The notes: generated by a model not told the origin, from the sequence alone. A stretch of 64,000 nucleotides of DNA from Arthrobacter sp. EpRS71 (GCF_001512285.1 NZ_LNUV01000001.1:292015-356014); one strand, 5' to 3'. Positions 52,425-61,334 are shown, counted from the stretch's first letter. Numbers and translations are program-made.

Positions 52425-53305
52425 GAGTGACTCCCGTTCGTAGTGGCTGGAGTTGCCATCACATCGACGACTTCCATCGATGAAGTGCTCCCGATTTTGC
52501 GGCGCTTTTCGGGGATGCCGGCACCGTCGTCGATGTAGTCATCCAAGGTGCCGTGGGAGATCAAGTGGGCCACCTGGGCTTCCGAAACATCCCCGACGCG
52601 GAACCGCCCCACCACTTGGCCCTGGCGCATGACCGCAAAGCGGTCAGCCACGGCGAAGGCCTCGTCTAATCGGTGTGTGATGATGATGACGGCAATGCCC
52701 AGATCCTTGAGGCGCTGGGTCACCTCAATGAGCTTGTCCACCTTGGCCACCGACAAGTTCGCTGTCGGCTCGTCCATGATGATGAGTCGGGCGTCAAATG
52801 CCAGCGCTCTGCCTATGGCGACGGCTTGACGTTGACCACCGGATAACCGCTTGACCTTGAGCCGAGGATTGATGGGTATGTCCAGGCGTTCAAGCACCCG
52901 TTTGGTTTCAAGCTCCATCTTTTTGCGGTCGATAATCCGCAACAAGGGGCCAAGGATATTCTTTTGTGGCTCCCGCCCCAGGAAGATATTGGAGCGAACA
53001 TCCAGGTTGTCTGCCAGGGCAAAGTCCTGGTAGACCATCTCCACCCCTTGGTCGCGGGAGGCGGATGGCGTGGGGAACTCCGTGGTCTTTCCGTCAAGTT
53101 CAATGGAACCCTGATCGGGTTGGTACACGCCGGTGAGTACTTTCATCAGCGTGGACTTGCCGGCGGCATTATCGCCAAGCAGAGCGAAGGTTTCGCCGGG
53201 TTGGACATCGATGCTGACGCCGCGTAGTGCGGACACCGCCCCGAATGTCTTGTGTATGTCGTTGAGGGCGACCAGTGGAGGGGTCGCCGGTGGTACGTCG
53301 GTCAT
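52421..53305 (-). CDS. CUT2-class ABC transporter ATP-binding protein (single domain)
   Basis: 294 residues with Walker A GDNAAGKST, signature LSGGQRQAVAIGRAL, Walker B LIIMDEPTA and the H-loop HRLDEA. RbsA-type CUT2 ATPases normally have two fused ABC domains; this one has a single domain, like FrcA. The ATG at 53305 follows GAGG at 5 nt; longer in-frame starts upstream lack ribosome sites. First gene of the importer operon. Confidence 0.88.
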   Translation of the reverse strand: MTDVPPATPPLVALNDIHKTFGAVSALRGVSIDVQPGETFALLGDNAAGKSTLMKVLTGVYQPDQGSIELDGKTTEFPTPSASRDQGVEMVYQDFALADNLDVRSNIFLGREPQKNILGPLLRIIDRKKMELETKRVLERLDIPINPRLKVKRLSGGQRQAVAIGRALAFDARLIIMDEPTANLSVAKVDKLIEVTQRLKDLGIAVIIITHRLDEAFAVADRFAVMRQGQVVGRFRVGDVSEAQVAHLISHGTLDDYIDDGAGIPEKRRKIGSTSSMEVVDVMATPATTNGSHS

Positions 53306-53486
53306 CTCATCCTCGTTCGATAGGGCCATGTAAATGAACCGGTGAAACACCTTTGGTGACGGCTGATCAATCAACATTGTTTGACCCTGCTGGCCCCGGG
53401 TAATTGCAAATACATCCCGACGCTGCGTGACCTTCACCACACTGTTTCACTTACCTGAACTCTGACGGATCCCCGAATTCAGCATC

Positions 53487-53503
53487 TGTACCACTTTGGA
53501 ACA
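53487..53503. promoter_or_regulatory. TGTNYCA-N3-TGRNACA inverted repeat, copy 3 (ABC operon)
   Basis: TGTACCA-CTT-TGGAACA, 181 nt before the ATPase start, in the gap between iolG and the importer operon. An imperfect LacI-like TGAATCGTTTCA follows at 53511-53522. Confidence 0.5.
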
Positions 53504-53538
53504 CCGATTATGAATCGTTTCAACCAACAAAGAAAGAA

Positions 53539-53590
53539 GCCTGCTCTGGGCCGTAAATGTTGTTGCGAAACATCAACGGCCCAGGCAGGC
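53539..53590 (-). terminator. terminator after iolG
   Basis: Long hairpin: GCCTGC-TC-TGGGCCGT (53539-53554) pairs with ACGGCCCA-GGCAGGC (53576-53590). On the minus strand it is followed by a T-rich tract (TTCTTTCTTTG). It begins 17 nt after the iolG stop. Confidence 0.75.
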
Positions 53591-53607
53591 GGCCTCCAGG
53601 TGTGCCG

Positions 53608-54615
53608 TTAGTTGAGGCTCACAGCCACGGCAGCACCGGTCCGGGCCGACTCCTCCGCGGCGTCAGCAAGGATGAGAGCAGCCCGGCCGTCCTCAAATCC
53701 CGGGCTTCTCGACGGCAGGCCACGGACGGCGCGGAGGAATTCGGCAACCTCCAGCCGGTAGGCCTCTGCATATCGCTCCAAGAAGAAGTCTTGGTAAGGG
53801 CCGGCAGATTCGACGGACCGGGTGCCCCAGTGCCGCACCAGGCTGTCGCTTTTATTGCCCACGTGCAGTAGCCCTGTTGCTCCGAAAGCCTCAATTCGCT
53901 GGTCGTAACCGTACGCCGAGTGACGCGAGTTCAGGACTGTTACGAGTTCATCCTTGGAACCCCGGAGAGTGACCACCGTGGAGTCGAAGTCGTTTGCCTC
54001 TCGGATGCCATGGCTGAAAACGTTCGCACCCCTCGCGGACACCTCAACGATGTCGGGGATGAAGTAGCGCGCCATATCCAGGTCATGGATGGTCATGTCC
54101 CGGAAGATTCCTCCCGATTGAGGCAAATAGGCGGCCGGCGGTTCCGCTGGATCCCTACTGGTAATGACCAGCTGCTCCAATGCTCCAATTTCGTTGGCGC
54201 CCACCCGTCTCCTGAGCTCCACAAAGTGCCTGTCAAAGCGCTTGTTGAAGCCCAAGGCAATCGGCACGCCCGCCGACGCTGCTTTGGTACGCAGGGCATC
54301 CACACGGTCTATGTCCAGATCTATCGGCTTCTCGCAGAGCACCGGGATGTTGGCGTCCATCGCCATCTCCAGAAGATCGAGGTGGGTCTTCGTGGGCGAA
54401 GCTACGATGACAGCATCAACCTCCCCTGACGCGAAGACCTCGTGAGGGTCATCGCTGACGCGGCCCCCGAACTCCGCGGCTGTTTGCTTGGCACCCTCGA
54501 CGAAAGGGTCACAGACCCAGGACAAGGTGGCTTCATCCAAGGTGGCCACACTCATGGCATGGACTTGGCCTATTCTTCCCGTGCCGAAGAGGCCAACTCT
54601 GATTTGTTGCGTCAT
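53608..54615 (-). CDS. iolG: inositol 2-dehydrogenase-like Gfo/Idh/MocA oxidoreductase
   Basis: 335 residues. Rossmann motif VGLFGTGRIGQVHA, the EKP motif in CEKPIDLDIDRV with the catalytic-type Lys, and the His/Asp pair in MTIHDLDMARYF near residue 175 identify an IolG-type enzyme (myo-inositol to scyllo-inosose with NAD). IdhA on other inositols is possible. It is 42 nt after the permease gene at 54658 on the same strand and ends at a strong terminator. Confidence 0.85.
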   Translation of the reverse strand: MTQQIRVGLFGTGRIGQVHAMSVATLDEATLSWVCDPFVEGAKQTAAEFGGRVSDDPHEVFASGEVDAVIVASPTKTHLDLLEMAMDANIPVLCEKPIDLDIDRVDALRTKAASAGVPIALGFNKRFDRHFVELRRRVGANEIGALEQLVITSRDPAEPPAAYLPQSGGIFRDMTIHDLDMARYFIPDIVEVSARGANVFSHGIREANDFDSTVVTLRGSKDELVTVLNSRHSAYGYDQRIEAFGATGLLHVGNKSDSLVRHWGTRSVESAGPYQDFFLERYAEAYRLEVAEFLRAVRGLPSRSPGFEDGRAALILADAAEESARTGAAVAVSLN

Positions 54616-54657
54616 TGCAAAACTCCAGACAGTTGAAGATCAGGTGAGATTGGTTTT

Positions 54658-56121
54658 TTAGTCGACTTTTTGCCGGCCCAGTCGCCTGTACACATCGGGG
54701 CGTTGTGACCGCAGGTAGTACGCGTACCCGATCCCGCCGAAGAACAAGGCGAAAGTGAACGTCATGAAGATCGCCGTCATCACGGCCGATCCCCCGATGA
54801 GCTCGGGGTAGTTAGTAATCGCAAGGTAGGTGATCACGCCAAGGAAGATGACGCTGATGACCGGTGCGACGATCGTTTTCCACACCGACTCAGGGGCGAT
54901 GCGGCGTCGTCGTACAAAGTACACAAGGACAGCGAAGCTCGTGATGAACATCAACAGGAGAACAGCAAAGGTTCCGCTGCCGCTGGCGATGGGATACAGC
55001 AGCTCCGGGGCAACGCCCACCACGGTAAAGACCACCGTGGCCAGGGCCCACACCAGGCCCACTGCCAAGGCTGACACGTAAGGCGACTTGTGCCGGGGAT
55101 GGACCCGGCTCAGCACGGACGGTAGCGCCCCATCGGCTGCCAGCGAGAAGCTGTACCTCGCGGCAATATTTTGGATGGAGAGCATCGAAGCCAGGATCGA
55201 GGTGATCAGCAATACCACCGCCACATCCGCAAAGATCTTGCCGACCAGAGCAGTGGCGCCGTCGTTGAAGAGGTTAACTGTATTAGCGGCGGCCTGGTCC
55301 TGAACTTTGTCTGCTCCAATGAAGGTCGTGTAAGCCCAGGCGGCGACAGCATAGAACAAACCGATTCCCACTACTGCAATGTAGGTGGCCCTGGGGATGG
55401 TGCGGTCCGGGTTCTTGACTTCATCCCTGTAGATGACCGTCGCTTCAAACCCGAAGAAGTTTCCGACGGCGAACAGCAGCGCCAAACCCAGGCCGGCGTC
55501 TGTTATCCACGGCATGGAGAAGCCGATTCCCTGGACAACTTCGCCTGAACCCGCCGCAAAGGCTGCGATGTCAAAGACGATAACTACTGCAGATTCCAGC
55601 AGCATGACCACCGTCAAGACCTTGGCGGAGAGATCAATGCGGTTGTACGCGAGCAGTGTGGTGACGGCAATGATGCCCAGACCGTACCAGTACCACGGGA
55701 TGTCAGGACCATTAAGCGTATTGACCACAAAGCTCTGAAGTGTCAGGGCGAAGAGGGACGGAGCGAAGAACCCAATAAACACATATCCGAAGAGGGCAAG
55801 CAACGCTCCTCCAAGGCCGGCGGGTTTGCCCAGGCCTGCCGTGACGAAGGAGTAGAAACCTCCCGGCGCCTCCACGCTGCGGCTCATCTTCACAAAACCC
55901 ACGGAGAAAATCAGGAGCATCAGTGTTACCAGAAGGTAGATGCCCGGAGCAGTGTGCCCACTGAAGAGGAGCATCACGGGCAGGGTGCCCGCGACTGTCG
56001 TCAGCGGGGAGGAGAAAGCGAGCACGTTCATCACGAGCTCACCTACGCCCATATTGCCGCTGAGCTTATGGTCCTTGGTCTGGGTCGGCGTTTTCGTCGT
56101 ACCTCTTGTTGTGCTAGACAT
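54658..56121 (-). CDS. APC family amino acid/amine permease (paralogue 2)
   Basis: 487 residues with 12-14 membrane segments, closely similar to the permease at 43814-45277 along its whole length (for example GMGVGELVMNVLAFSSPL-like start, FGFEATVIYRDEVKNPD, RVHPRHKSPYVSALA in both). GAGG lies 5 nt before ATG 56121. It is co-directional with iolG, which suggests a role in inositol or linked nitrogen metabolism, although APC proteins rarely transport cyclitols. Confidence 0.87.
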   Translation of the reverse strand: MSSTTRGTTKTPTQTKDHKLSGNMGVGELVMNVLAFSSPLTTVAGTLPVMLLFSGHTAPGIYLLVTLMLLIFSVGFVKMSRSVEAPGGFYSFVTAGLGKPAGLGGALLALFGYVFIGFFAPSLFALTLQSFVVNTLNGPDIPWYWYGLGIIAVTTLLAYNRIDLSAKVLTVVMLLESAVVIVFDIAAFAAGSGEVVQGIGFSMPWITDAGLGLALLFAVGNFFGFEATVIYRDEVKNPDRTIPRATYIAVVGIGLFYAVAAWAYTTFIGADKVQDQAAANTVNLFNDGATALVGKIFADVAVVLLITSILASMLSIQNIAARYSFSLAADGALPSVLSRVHPRHKSPYVSALAVGLVWALATVVFTVVGVAPELLYPIASGSGTFAVLLLMFITSFAVLVYFVRRRRIAPESVWKTIVAPVISVIFLGVITYLAITNYPELIGGSAVMTAIFMTFTFALFFGGIGYAYYLRSQRPDVYRRLGRQKVD

Positions 56122-56183
56122 GTAATCCTCGTCACGAAAGTTTGAATGCTGAATCACACTATCGACGGGGATGGTGGGAGCAC

Positions 56184-56200
56184 TGTACCAGCTTGGGACA
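56184..56200. promoter_or_regulatory. TGTNYCA-N3-TGRNACA inverted repeat, copy 4 (permease 2)
   Basis: TGTACCA-GCT-TGGGACA, 62 nt before the permease ATG; differs by one base from copy 45340-45356. Confidence 0.6.
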
Positions 56201-56209
56201 CGGGATCAC

Positions 56210-56250
56210 ATGGGGTATTCCACGCGGTTTTAACACGCCGAATACCCCAT
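56210..56250. repeat. 11-bp inverted repeat between 2-hydroxyacid dehydrogenase and permease genes
   Basis: ATGGGGTATTC (56210-56220) and GAATACCCCAT (56240-56250), perfect arms with a 19-nt loop; no T-run on the minus strand. Could be a weak terminator of the upstream gene or a protein-binding site. Confidence 0.45.
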
Positions 56251-56273
56251 GGGATTGGCCCCAGCAGGGTGTC

Positions 56274-57248
56274 TCAGACCCCGGCCGCCGGGCTGACCGT
56301 GCCGAGTTTCTTCAGGTCCACTACGTCGTTCAGCGGCTCGTGGGCTTTCCAGAGGCTCAGGTTGCGGGCGAAGCAGTCCACTACCCTTCCCCGCCAACCG
56401 ATGAGATCTCCGGATGCATGCGGTGAGACCAGGATGTCGCGTCGACCCCACAACGGATTGCCAGCGTCCAACGGCTCATACTCGAAGACGTCCAGCGCGG
56501 CTGCACCGAGGTGTCCGGCATCAAGGGAGTCCAGGAGGTCCTGCTCCACCACCACCGCTCCACGGCCCACGTTGACCAGTCTCGCTCCGGGCTTCATGGT
56601 GCGGAACATTGCAGAGCTGAACAATCCCCGGGTCTCCTCTGTGAGCGGCAGTGTCAGCACGACGTCATCGGCTTGGCCCAACAGCTCCTCAAGGCCATCA
56701 AAGCCGGAGATGGAGCCCAGTTGGGGATCGTTCCTGCCTGACCGGCCCACGACCGTCACGTCCATGCCCGCTGCCCTGAGTAGAAGGACCGTCTCGCGGC
56801 CTACAGGCCCCGGACCCACCACAAGCACTTTCCGACCCAGGAGGGGCTCGGTTTCACGATGCTGCCATGTTCTGGCCTGTTGCAATTCGATGGTGCGCCG
56901 GAGGTCCTTGGTGAACATCAACAAGACGCCCAGAACCCACTCGGCAATGGGACGCTCACAGACGCCCCGGGAGTTGCTCACCACGATGTCACTATTGATG
57001 ATGTCGTCCGTCATGAGACTATCGACGCCGATGCTCGAGGTATGGATCCACCGCAACTCCCCCGGCCCTACTTCACGGAGGAGTTTGGTCCTGAAGTCGT
57101 TCAAAAACAGGATCTCCGCACCCGGTTGCGCTTTACGGAACTCATCCGCGGTGCGGACCACAACGATATCGGCGTCGGCCTTCAGCCGTTCCAGCGGAGG
57201 GAGCGGGCGGCCTTCCTGAACAATGGCTATTACTTTTGGTTGTGACAC
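56274..57248 (-). CDS. D-isomer-specific 2-hydroxyacid dehydrogenase
   Basis: 324 residues. NAD-binding motif VVGPGPVGRETVLLL, substrate Arg in NVGRGAVV, Glu in FEYEPLDAGNPLW and catalytic His in SPHASG. It reduces or oxidises a 2-keto/2-hydroxy acid, perhaps glyoxylate/hydroxypyruvate-like. It sits 58 nt after the IlvD/Edd dehydratase, whose 2-keto-3-deoxy product would be a related substrate class. Confidence 0.87.
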   Translation of the reverse strand: MSQPKVIAIVQEGRPLPPLERLKADADIVVVRTADEFRKAQPGAEILFLNDFRTKLLREVGPGELRWIHTSSIGVDSLMTDDIINSDIVVSNSRGVCERPIAEWVLGVLLMFTKDLRRTIELQQARTWQHRETEPLLGRKVLVVGPGPVGRETVLLLRAAGMDVTVVGRSGRNDPQLGSISGFDGLEELLGQADDVVLTLPLTEETRGLFSSAMFRTMKPGARLVNVGRGAVVVEQDLLDSLDAGHLGAAALDVFEYEPLDAGNPLWGRRDILVSPHASGDLIGWRGRVVDCFARNLSLWKAHEPLNDVVDLKKLGTVSPAAGV

Positions 57249-57306
57249 ATTTTCCTTCCCGGGTTGTCCCTGTGGGAACCCATCTTCAGATTGGACCCGT
57301 TGCCGG

Positions 57307-59067
57307 TTACCAGCCGCCCTGCCAACCGCTCATCAGGCCGTACGGCAGTCGCTGTGGTTCCTCGTCAGGCAGGCCCTTGAGGAAGTCGAAGTCGCACCCT
57401 TCGTGGGCCTGGTTCACATGGTCGATGAAGAGCCGACCATAGCCGCGACGATATTTCGGTTCCGGAAGTTTGAGTTCGGCCAAACGGTTATCGATTTCTT
57501 CTGCCGGGATGTCCAAGTCGAGGCGCTGGTTCTCGACGTCGAGCACAATGGGATCACCATCGCGGACAATCGCCAGCGGGCCGCCCACGGCGGCCTCTGG
57601 GGAAACATGCAGGACTGTAGTGCCGAAGGCCGTGCCGCTCATCCGGGCATCTGAGATCCGGACGATGTCCCGGATACCGCGGCGCAGAAGCCTCTCCGGG
57701 ATCGGCAGCATGCCCCACTCGGGCATACCGGGAGCCCCAACCGGCCCGCTGTTGCGCAGGACCAAGACTGAGTCCTCGGTGATGTCCAGGTCGGGGTCAT
57801 CAATCCTGCGTCCCAGATCGTAGATGTCTTCGAACACCACCGCGGAACCCTTGTGCTGCAGCAGGTCCTTGGAAGCGGCGCTCCTCTTGATGACAGCGCC
57901 GTTGGGCGCCAGCGAACCACGCACGACGGCGATGCCTCCGGAGGCATCGAAAGGCGCCTCGAGCGTACTGACCACCACGCCGTCAGGTTCGGGAGCACTA
58001 AGATAGCCCTTCTCGAGGGACTCCCCTGTGACGGTCAGTGCGTCCTTATTCAGCAGCGGCGTCAGTTCCTTGAGAACGGTGGAGATACCGCCGACCTGGA
58101 AGAGTTGCTGGACCAGGTACTCGCCGGAGGGACGCACGTTGACAATTCGGGGCGTCCGTTGGGAAATCTCATGGAATCGGTCCAAAGGCAGCTCGTAGCC
58201 GACGCGCCGTGCCAGGGCCAGCAGGTGGACCACAGCGTTGGTGGATCCTCCCACAGCCATCAGGAGTGTGATGGCGTTATCGAAGGCCTCCTTTGTCAAG
58301 ATTTCGCTGGGCTTCGGTCCCTGGGACAGTGCCATCTCCACTGCGCGGCGTCCCGTTGCTTCCGCGGCCTGGGCACGGCGCGCGTCTACCGCTGGGATCG
58401 ACGCGGTACCCGGCAAACACATGCCAAGTGCTTCAACCAGCGAGGTCATGGTTGAGGCCGTACCCATCTCACTGCAGTGCCCGGCAGAGGGCTTCGCGGC
58501 CGACTCAAGCTCGTCGAAGTCCGCCTCGGTAATCTTTCCTGCGCGCAGTTCATCTGCGTACTTCCATGTGTCTGTACCGACACCGAGCTGTTTCCCGCGG
58601 AAGTGTGCGGGCTCCTGGGGTCCGCCGGTCAGCATGATGGTGGGAACATCGGCACTGGCTGCTCCCATAAGCTGTGCCGGGACAGTCTTGTCACAGCCAC
58701 CCAGGAGTACGATCGCGTCCAAAGGGTATGCCCGGATGGACTCTTCGACGTCCATGGCCATCAGGTTGCGGAACTGCATGGCCGAGGGTTTCATCAGGCT
58801 TTCGCCCAAGGAAATGGTGGGAAACTCCAGCGGCAGGCCGCCGGCCATCAAGACACCGCGCTTGACCGCATCAGCCAGCAGCTTGAAGTGGATGTTGCAG
58901 TTGACCAGTTCCGACCACGAATTGGCGATGCCGATGACCGGCTTGTCCTTGAGCGCAAAGCGTGAGAATCCCTCAGCTTGGATCGCCGTGCGGTGAACAA
59001 ATCCGGTGAGATCATGCGGCGCGAACCATCGTGCGCTGCGGAGGTCCTTGTAGTTTGACTCTTCCAT
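57307..59067 (-). CDS. IlvD/Edd family dehydratase (probable sugar-acid dehydratase)
   Basis: 586 residues with Fe-S cysteine motifs GGCDKTVPA and AGHCSEMGTAST, and the C-terminal ISDARMSGTAFGTTVLH. The N-terminal RSARWFAPHDLTGFVHR and the AGHC motif are typical of pentonate dehydratases (L-arabinonate/D-xylonate type) rather than branched-chain IlvD. It would dehydrate an aldonic acid to a 2-keto-3-deoxy acid. ATG 59067 has GAAGGA just upstream. In operon with the SDR upstream and the 2-hydroxyacid dehydrogenase downstream. Confidence 0.87.
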   Translation of the reverse strand: MEESNYKDLRSARWFAPHDLTGFVHRTAIQAEGFSRFALKDKPVIGIANSWSELVNCNIHFKLLADAVKRGVLMAGGLPLEFPTISLGESLMKPSAMQFRNLMAMDVEESIRAYPLDAIVLLGGCDKTVPAQLMGAASADVPTIMLTGGPQEPAHFRGKQLGVGTDTWKYADELRAGKITEADFDELESAAKPSAGHCSEMGTASTMTSLVEALGMCLPGTASIPAVDARRAQAAEATGRRAVEMALSQGPKPSEILTKEAFDNAITLLMAVGGSTNAVVHLLALARRVGYELPLDRFHEISQRTPRIVNVRPSGEYLVQQLFQVGGISTVLKELTPLLNKDALTVTGESLEKGYLSAPEPDGVVVSTLEAPFDASGGIAVVRGSLAPNGAVIKRSAASKDLLQHKGSAVVFEDIYDLGRRIDDPDLDITEDSVLVLRNSGPVGAPGMPEWGMLPIPERLLRRGIRDIVRISDARMSGTAFGTTVLHVSPEAAVGGPLAIVRDGDPIVLDVENQRLDLDIPAEEIDNRLAELKLPEPKYRRGYGRLFIDHVNQAHEGCDFDFLKGLPDEEPQRLPYGLMSGWQGGW

Positions 59068-59119
59068 TTCCTTCAAAGCTCCTTGGGCTTGTTCAGTTGA
59101 CAGGTAATTGGTGGCGTTC

Positions 59120-59887
59120 CTACGCAGCTGTTGTGCCGCCGTCGAACGCCATGCTGGTTCCGGTGGCAAAGGTCCCCTCGACCGCCAGAAAATAAATAGC
59201 GGCTGCCACCTCCTCAGGATCAGCGAGGCGGTTCAGCGGCACGGTGCCTTCTTTCGATGCGAGGGCCGCCAAAGGATCTGGTGCCGCCGACAATCCGGCG
59301 CGCACCATGGGCGTATCAATCGGACCTGGGCAGACGGCGTTGACCCTGACGGAGGGCGCAAGTTCCAGGGCCAACGCCTTGGTGAGTCCCACGACACCGG
59401 CTTTGGCTGCGCAGTAGTGGACGAGCCCGGCAGCGCCAACAGACGCGAGGTCTGAAGCGACATTGACGATCGCACCACGGCCGGCCCTCCGCATATGGAG
59501 CGCAGCCTCGCGTGCCACATAAAAGGTGCCGGACAAGTTGGTCTGCAGCACCTCATGCCAATGGTCATCGCTGAGGTTTTCCAAGGCAACATGTCCTGCT
59601 ACACCCGCGGCGTTGACCGCCACGTCCAAACCACCCATGACGTGGATCGCACTCCTCACAGCGTTCCTGACGGCCCCGGCATCGGAGACGTCGGCAACCA
59701 GAGTGTGGGCATCAGTGCCAATGTCCGCGGCCACCCGCTGCAGTTCCTCAGGCCGGCGGCCCAACAACGCCACACGGGCGCCACGGCGTGCGAACAACTT
59801 GGCCGTGGCTTCCCCGACACCTGACGAAGCTCCGGTAACGAGCACGCGCAGGGAGCCGGTTCGTAGTGGTTGGTTGCGGTCCATCAT
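59120..59887 (-). CDS. SDR family oxidoreductase
   Basis: 255-residue classical SDR: TGASSGVG, NAAGVAG, NVASDLAS, YCAAKAGVVGLTKALALEL, and C-terminal SMAFDGGTTAA. GAGGAG lies 10 nt before the paired ATG codons at 59887/59884. First gene of the minus-strand SDR-dehydratase-dehydrogenase operon; it probably oxidises an aldose or aldonate in that route. Divergent from the Gfo/Idh/MocA gene at 60076. Confidence 0.87.
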   Translation of the reverse strand: MMDRNQPLRTGSLRVLVTGASSGVGEATAKLFARRGARVALLGRRPEELQRVAADIGTDAHTLVADVSDAGAVRNAVRSAIHVMGGLDVAVNAAGVAGHVALENLSDDHWHEVLQTNLSGTFYVAREAALHMRRAGRGAIVNVASDLASVGAAGLVHYCAAKAGVVGLTKALALELAPSVRVNAVCPGPIDTPMVRAGLSAAPDPLAALASKEGTVPLNRLADPEEVAAAIYFLAVEGTFATGTSMAFDGGTTAA

Positions 59888-59960
59888 CGTCGACGGGCTC
59901 CTCTTGCTAGGTGGTGTCGGGCTGGTTCCTTCAACTAAAACAGCGCTATCCCGGCGCCAT

Positions 59961-59979
59961 GTGTCTCACATTGAGACAC
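59961..59979. promoter_or_regulatory. perfect 19-bp palindrome, copy 5 of the TGTNYCA-N3-TGRNACA family
   Basis: GTGTCTCA-CAT-TGAGACAC in the divergent region between the SDR operon and the Gfo/Idh/MocA gene; the most symmetrical member of the repeat family. Confidence 0.65.
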
Positions 59980-60075
59980 AGCACACACACTCAACATTCC
60001 TAGGCTGATCAGCAGATGCCGCCGTCATTCTGCGGCACAGCACCGCCTGAGAGCGGTAAAGACTAAGGAGTCCTC

Positions 60076-61260
60076 TTGGAACAGCAGAACCGCATTGGGG
60101 TTGGCCTGATTTCGGTCGGATGGATGGGCAGGTTGCATTCCCGCGCTTACCTGGCCACCAAGCAGTTCTTCCCGGAACTGCCACGGCACCCGGAGTTGGT
60201 GATCGCCGCGGATCCCGACGACGCCGGCCGCCATCATGCCGAGGATGCCCTCGGGTATAAGGAGACCGCCACTGACTACCGCAAGGTACTGGAGAACCCG
60301 GATGTGGATGTGGTCTCCATATGCTCCCCGAACTTCCTCCACCATGAAATAGCCCTTGCCACCATCGAGGCCGGCAAGCACTTCTGGATCGAGAAGCCCA
60401 TGGGTCGGAGCGCCCAGGAGTCCCGCGAGATCGCTCAGGGGGCCGAGGCGGCGGGGCTGATCACCTCGGTGGGCTTTAACTATCGGCACGCCCCGGCTGT
60501 GGCGGAGGCCCGCAGGCTGATTCGCTCCGGCACTCTGGGCCGCATCACCAACGTGCAGATCCGTTTGCTCACCGGCTACGCCTCGGATCCAAGCCAGGTG
60601 TTTACTTGGCGCTACGAGCAGGCCCGGGCAGGTTCGGGAGTCCTGGGTGACGTCTTGAGCCACGGGTTCGACCTCGCCCAGTTCCTGGTAGGACGCATCA
60701 CCTCTCTGAATGCCGTGACGGAGACGTTCATCAAGGACCGGCCTCTGCCGGCGGGAAACTCCTCGAATTCCTTTGACATGGGCCAGGCGTCCGAGGTCAC
60801 CCGGAAGGTGGAAAACGAGGACTACACGGCAATGCTCGCCCGGTTCGAAGGCGGCGCGATTGGCATGTTCGAGTCCACCCGGGTAGCTATTGGACCCCAC
60901 GCGGAGTACATCATCGAGGTCTACGGCACCGAGGGTTCACTCCGCTGGAACTTCGAACGGATGAACCAGCTGGAAGTTGCCACGGACCGCAGCGGCTACC
61001 GAACCATCATGACGCCGCCGTCCTACGGCGAGTTCGGACGCTTCCAGCCGGGTCCGGGTCCGGGCATCGGCTTTAACGATCTCAAGACCATAGAGGCTGC
61101 CCTGTTCCTGCGCTCAGTGGCCGAAGGTCAACAGCTGGGTCCGTCTGCTGCTGACGGCTGGTCTGCCTCGGAACTGGTTGATGCATCGCTGCGCAGCGCC
61201 GGTTCCGGGAACTGGGTTGAGATCCCGGAAGTCTCCGGACACACCACCTACCAGGCCTGA
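60076..61260 (+). CDS. Gfo/Idh/MocA family oxidoreductase
   Basis: 394 residues. Rossmann motif IGVGLISVGWMGRLHSRAY, catalytic EKP (WIEKPMGRSAQ), and LSHGFDLAQFLVG with the active-site His/Asp near residue 200. Longer than iolG and closer to the IolW/IolX or sugar-dehydrogenase branch. The TTG start at 60076 is supported by AAGGAG at 5 nt. Likely a second inositol-isomer or sugar dehydrogenase of the local pathway. Confidence 0.86.
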   Translation: MEQQNRIGVGLISVGWMGRLHSRAYLATKQFFPELPRHPELVIAADPDDAGRHHAEDALGYKETATDYRKVLENPDVDVVSICSPNFLHHEIALATIEAGKHFWIEKPMGRSAQESREIAQGAEAAGLITSVGFNYRHAPAVAEARRLIRSGTLGRITNVQIRLLTGYASDPSQVFTWRYEQARAGSGVLGDVLSHGFDLAQFLVGRITSLNAVTETFIKDRPLPAGNSSNSFDMGQASEVTRKVENEDYTAMLARFEGGAIGMFESTRVAIGPHAEYIIEVYGTEGSLRWNFERMNQLEVATDRSGYRTIMTPPSYGEFGRFQPGPGPGIGFNDLKTIEAALFLRSVAEGQQLGPSAADGWSASELVDASLRSAGSGNWVEIPEVSGHTTYQA

Positions 61261-61288
61261 ACCCCCAGAATCGCTCCACTCACAAAAG

Positions 61289-61319
61289 AGGAGGCCGGAT
61301 CACGACGATCCGGCCTCCT
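61289..61319. terminator. bidirectional terminator between convergent genes
   Basis: Perfect 13-bp stem AGGAGGCCGGATC (61289-61301) with GATCCGGCCTCCT (61307-61319), flanked by AAAAG and TCTTA, between the Gfo/Idh/MocA and aldehyde dehydrogenase genes. Confidence 0.8.
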
Positions 61320-61334
61320 TCTTAGGTTTGCTGA

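Noticed and set aside
53511..53522. LacI operator TGAATCGTTTCA upstream of the ABC importer
   Set aside because: Only an imperfect dyad, and a better-supported shared repeat lies just beside it at 53487-53503; kept as a side note only.
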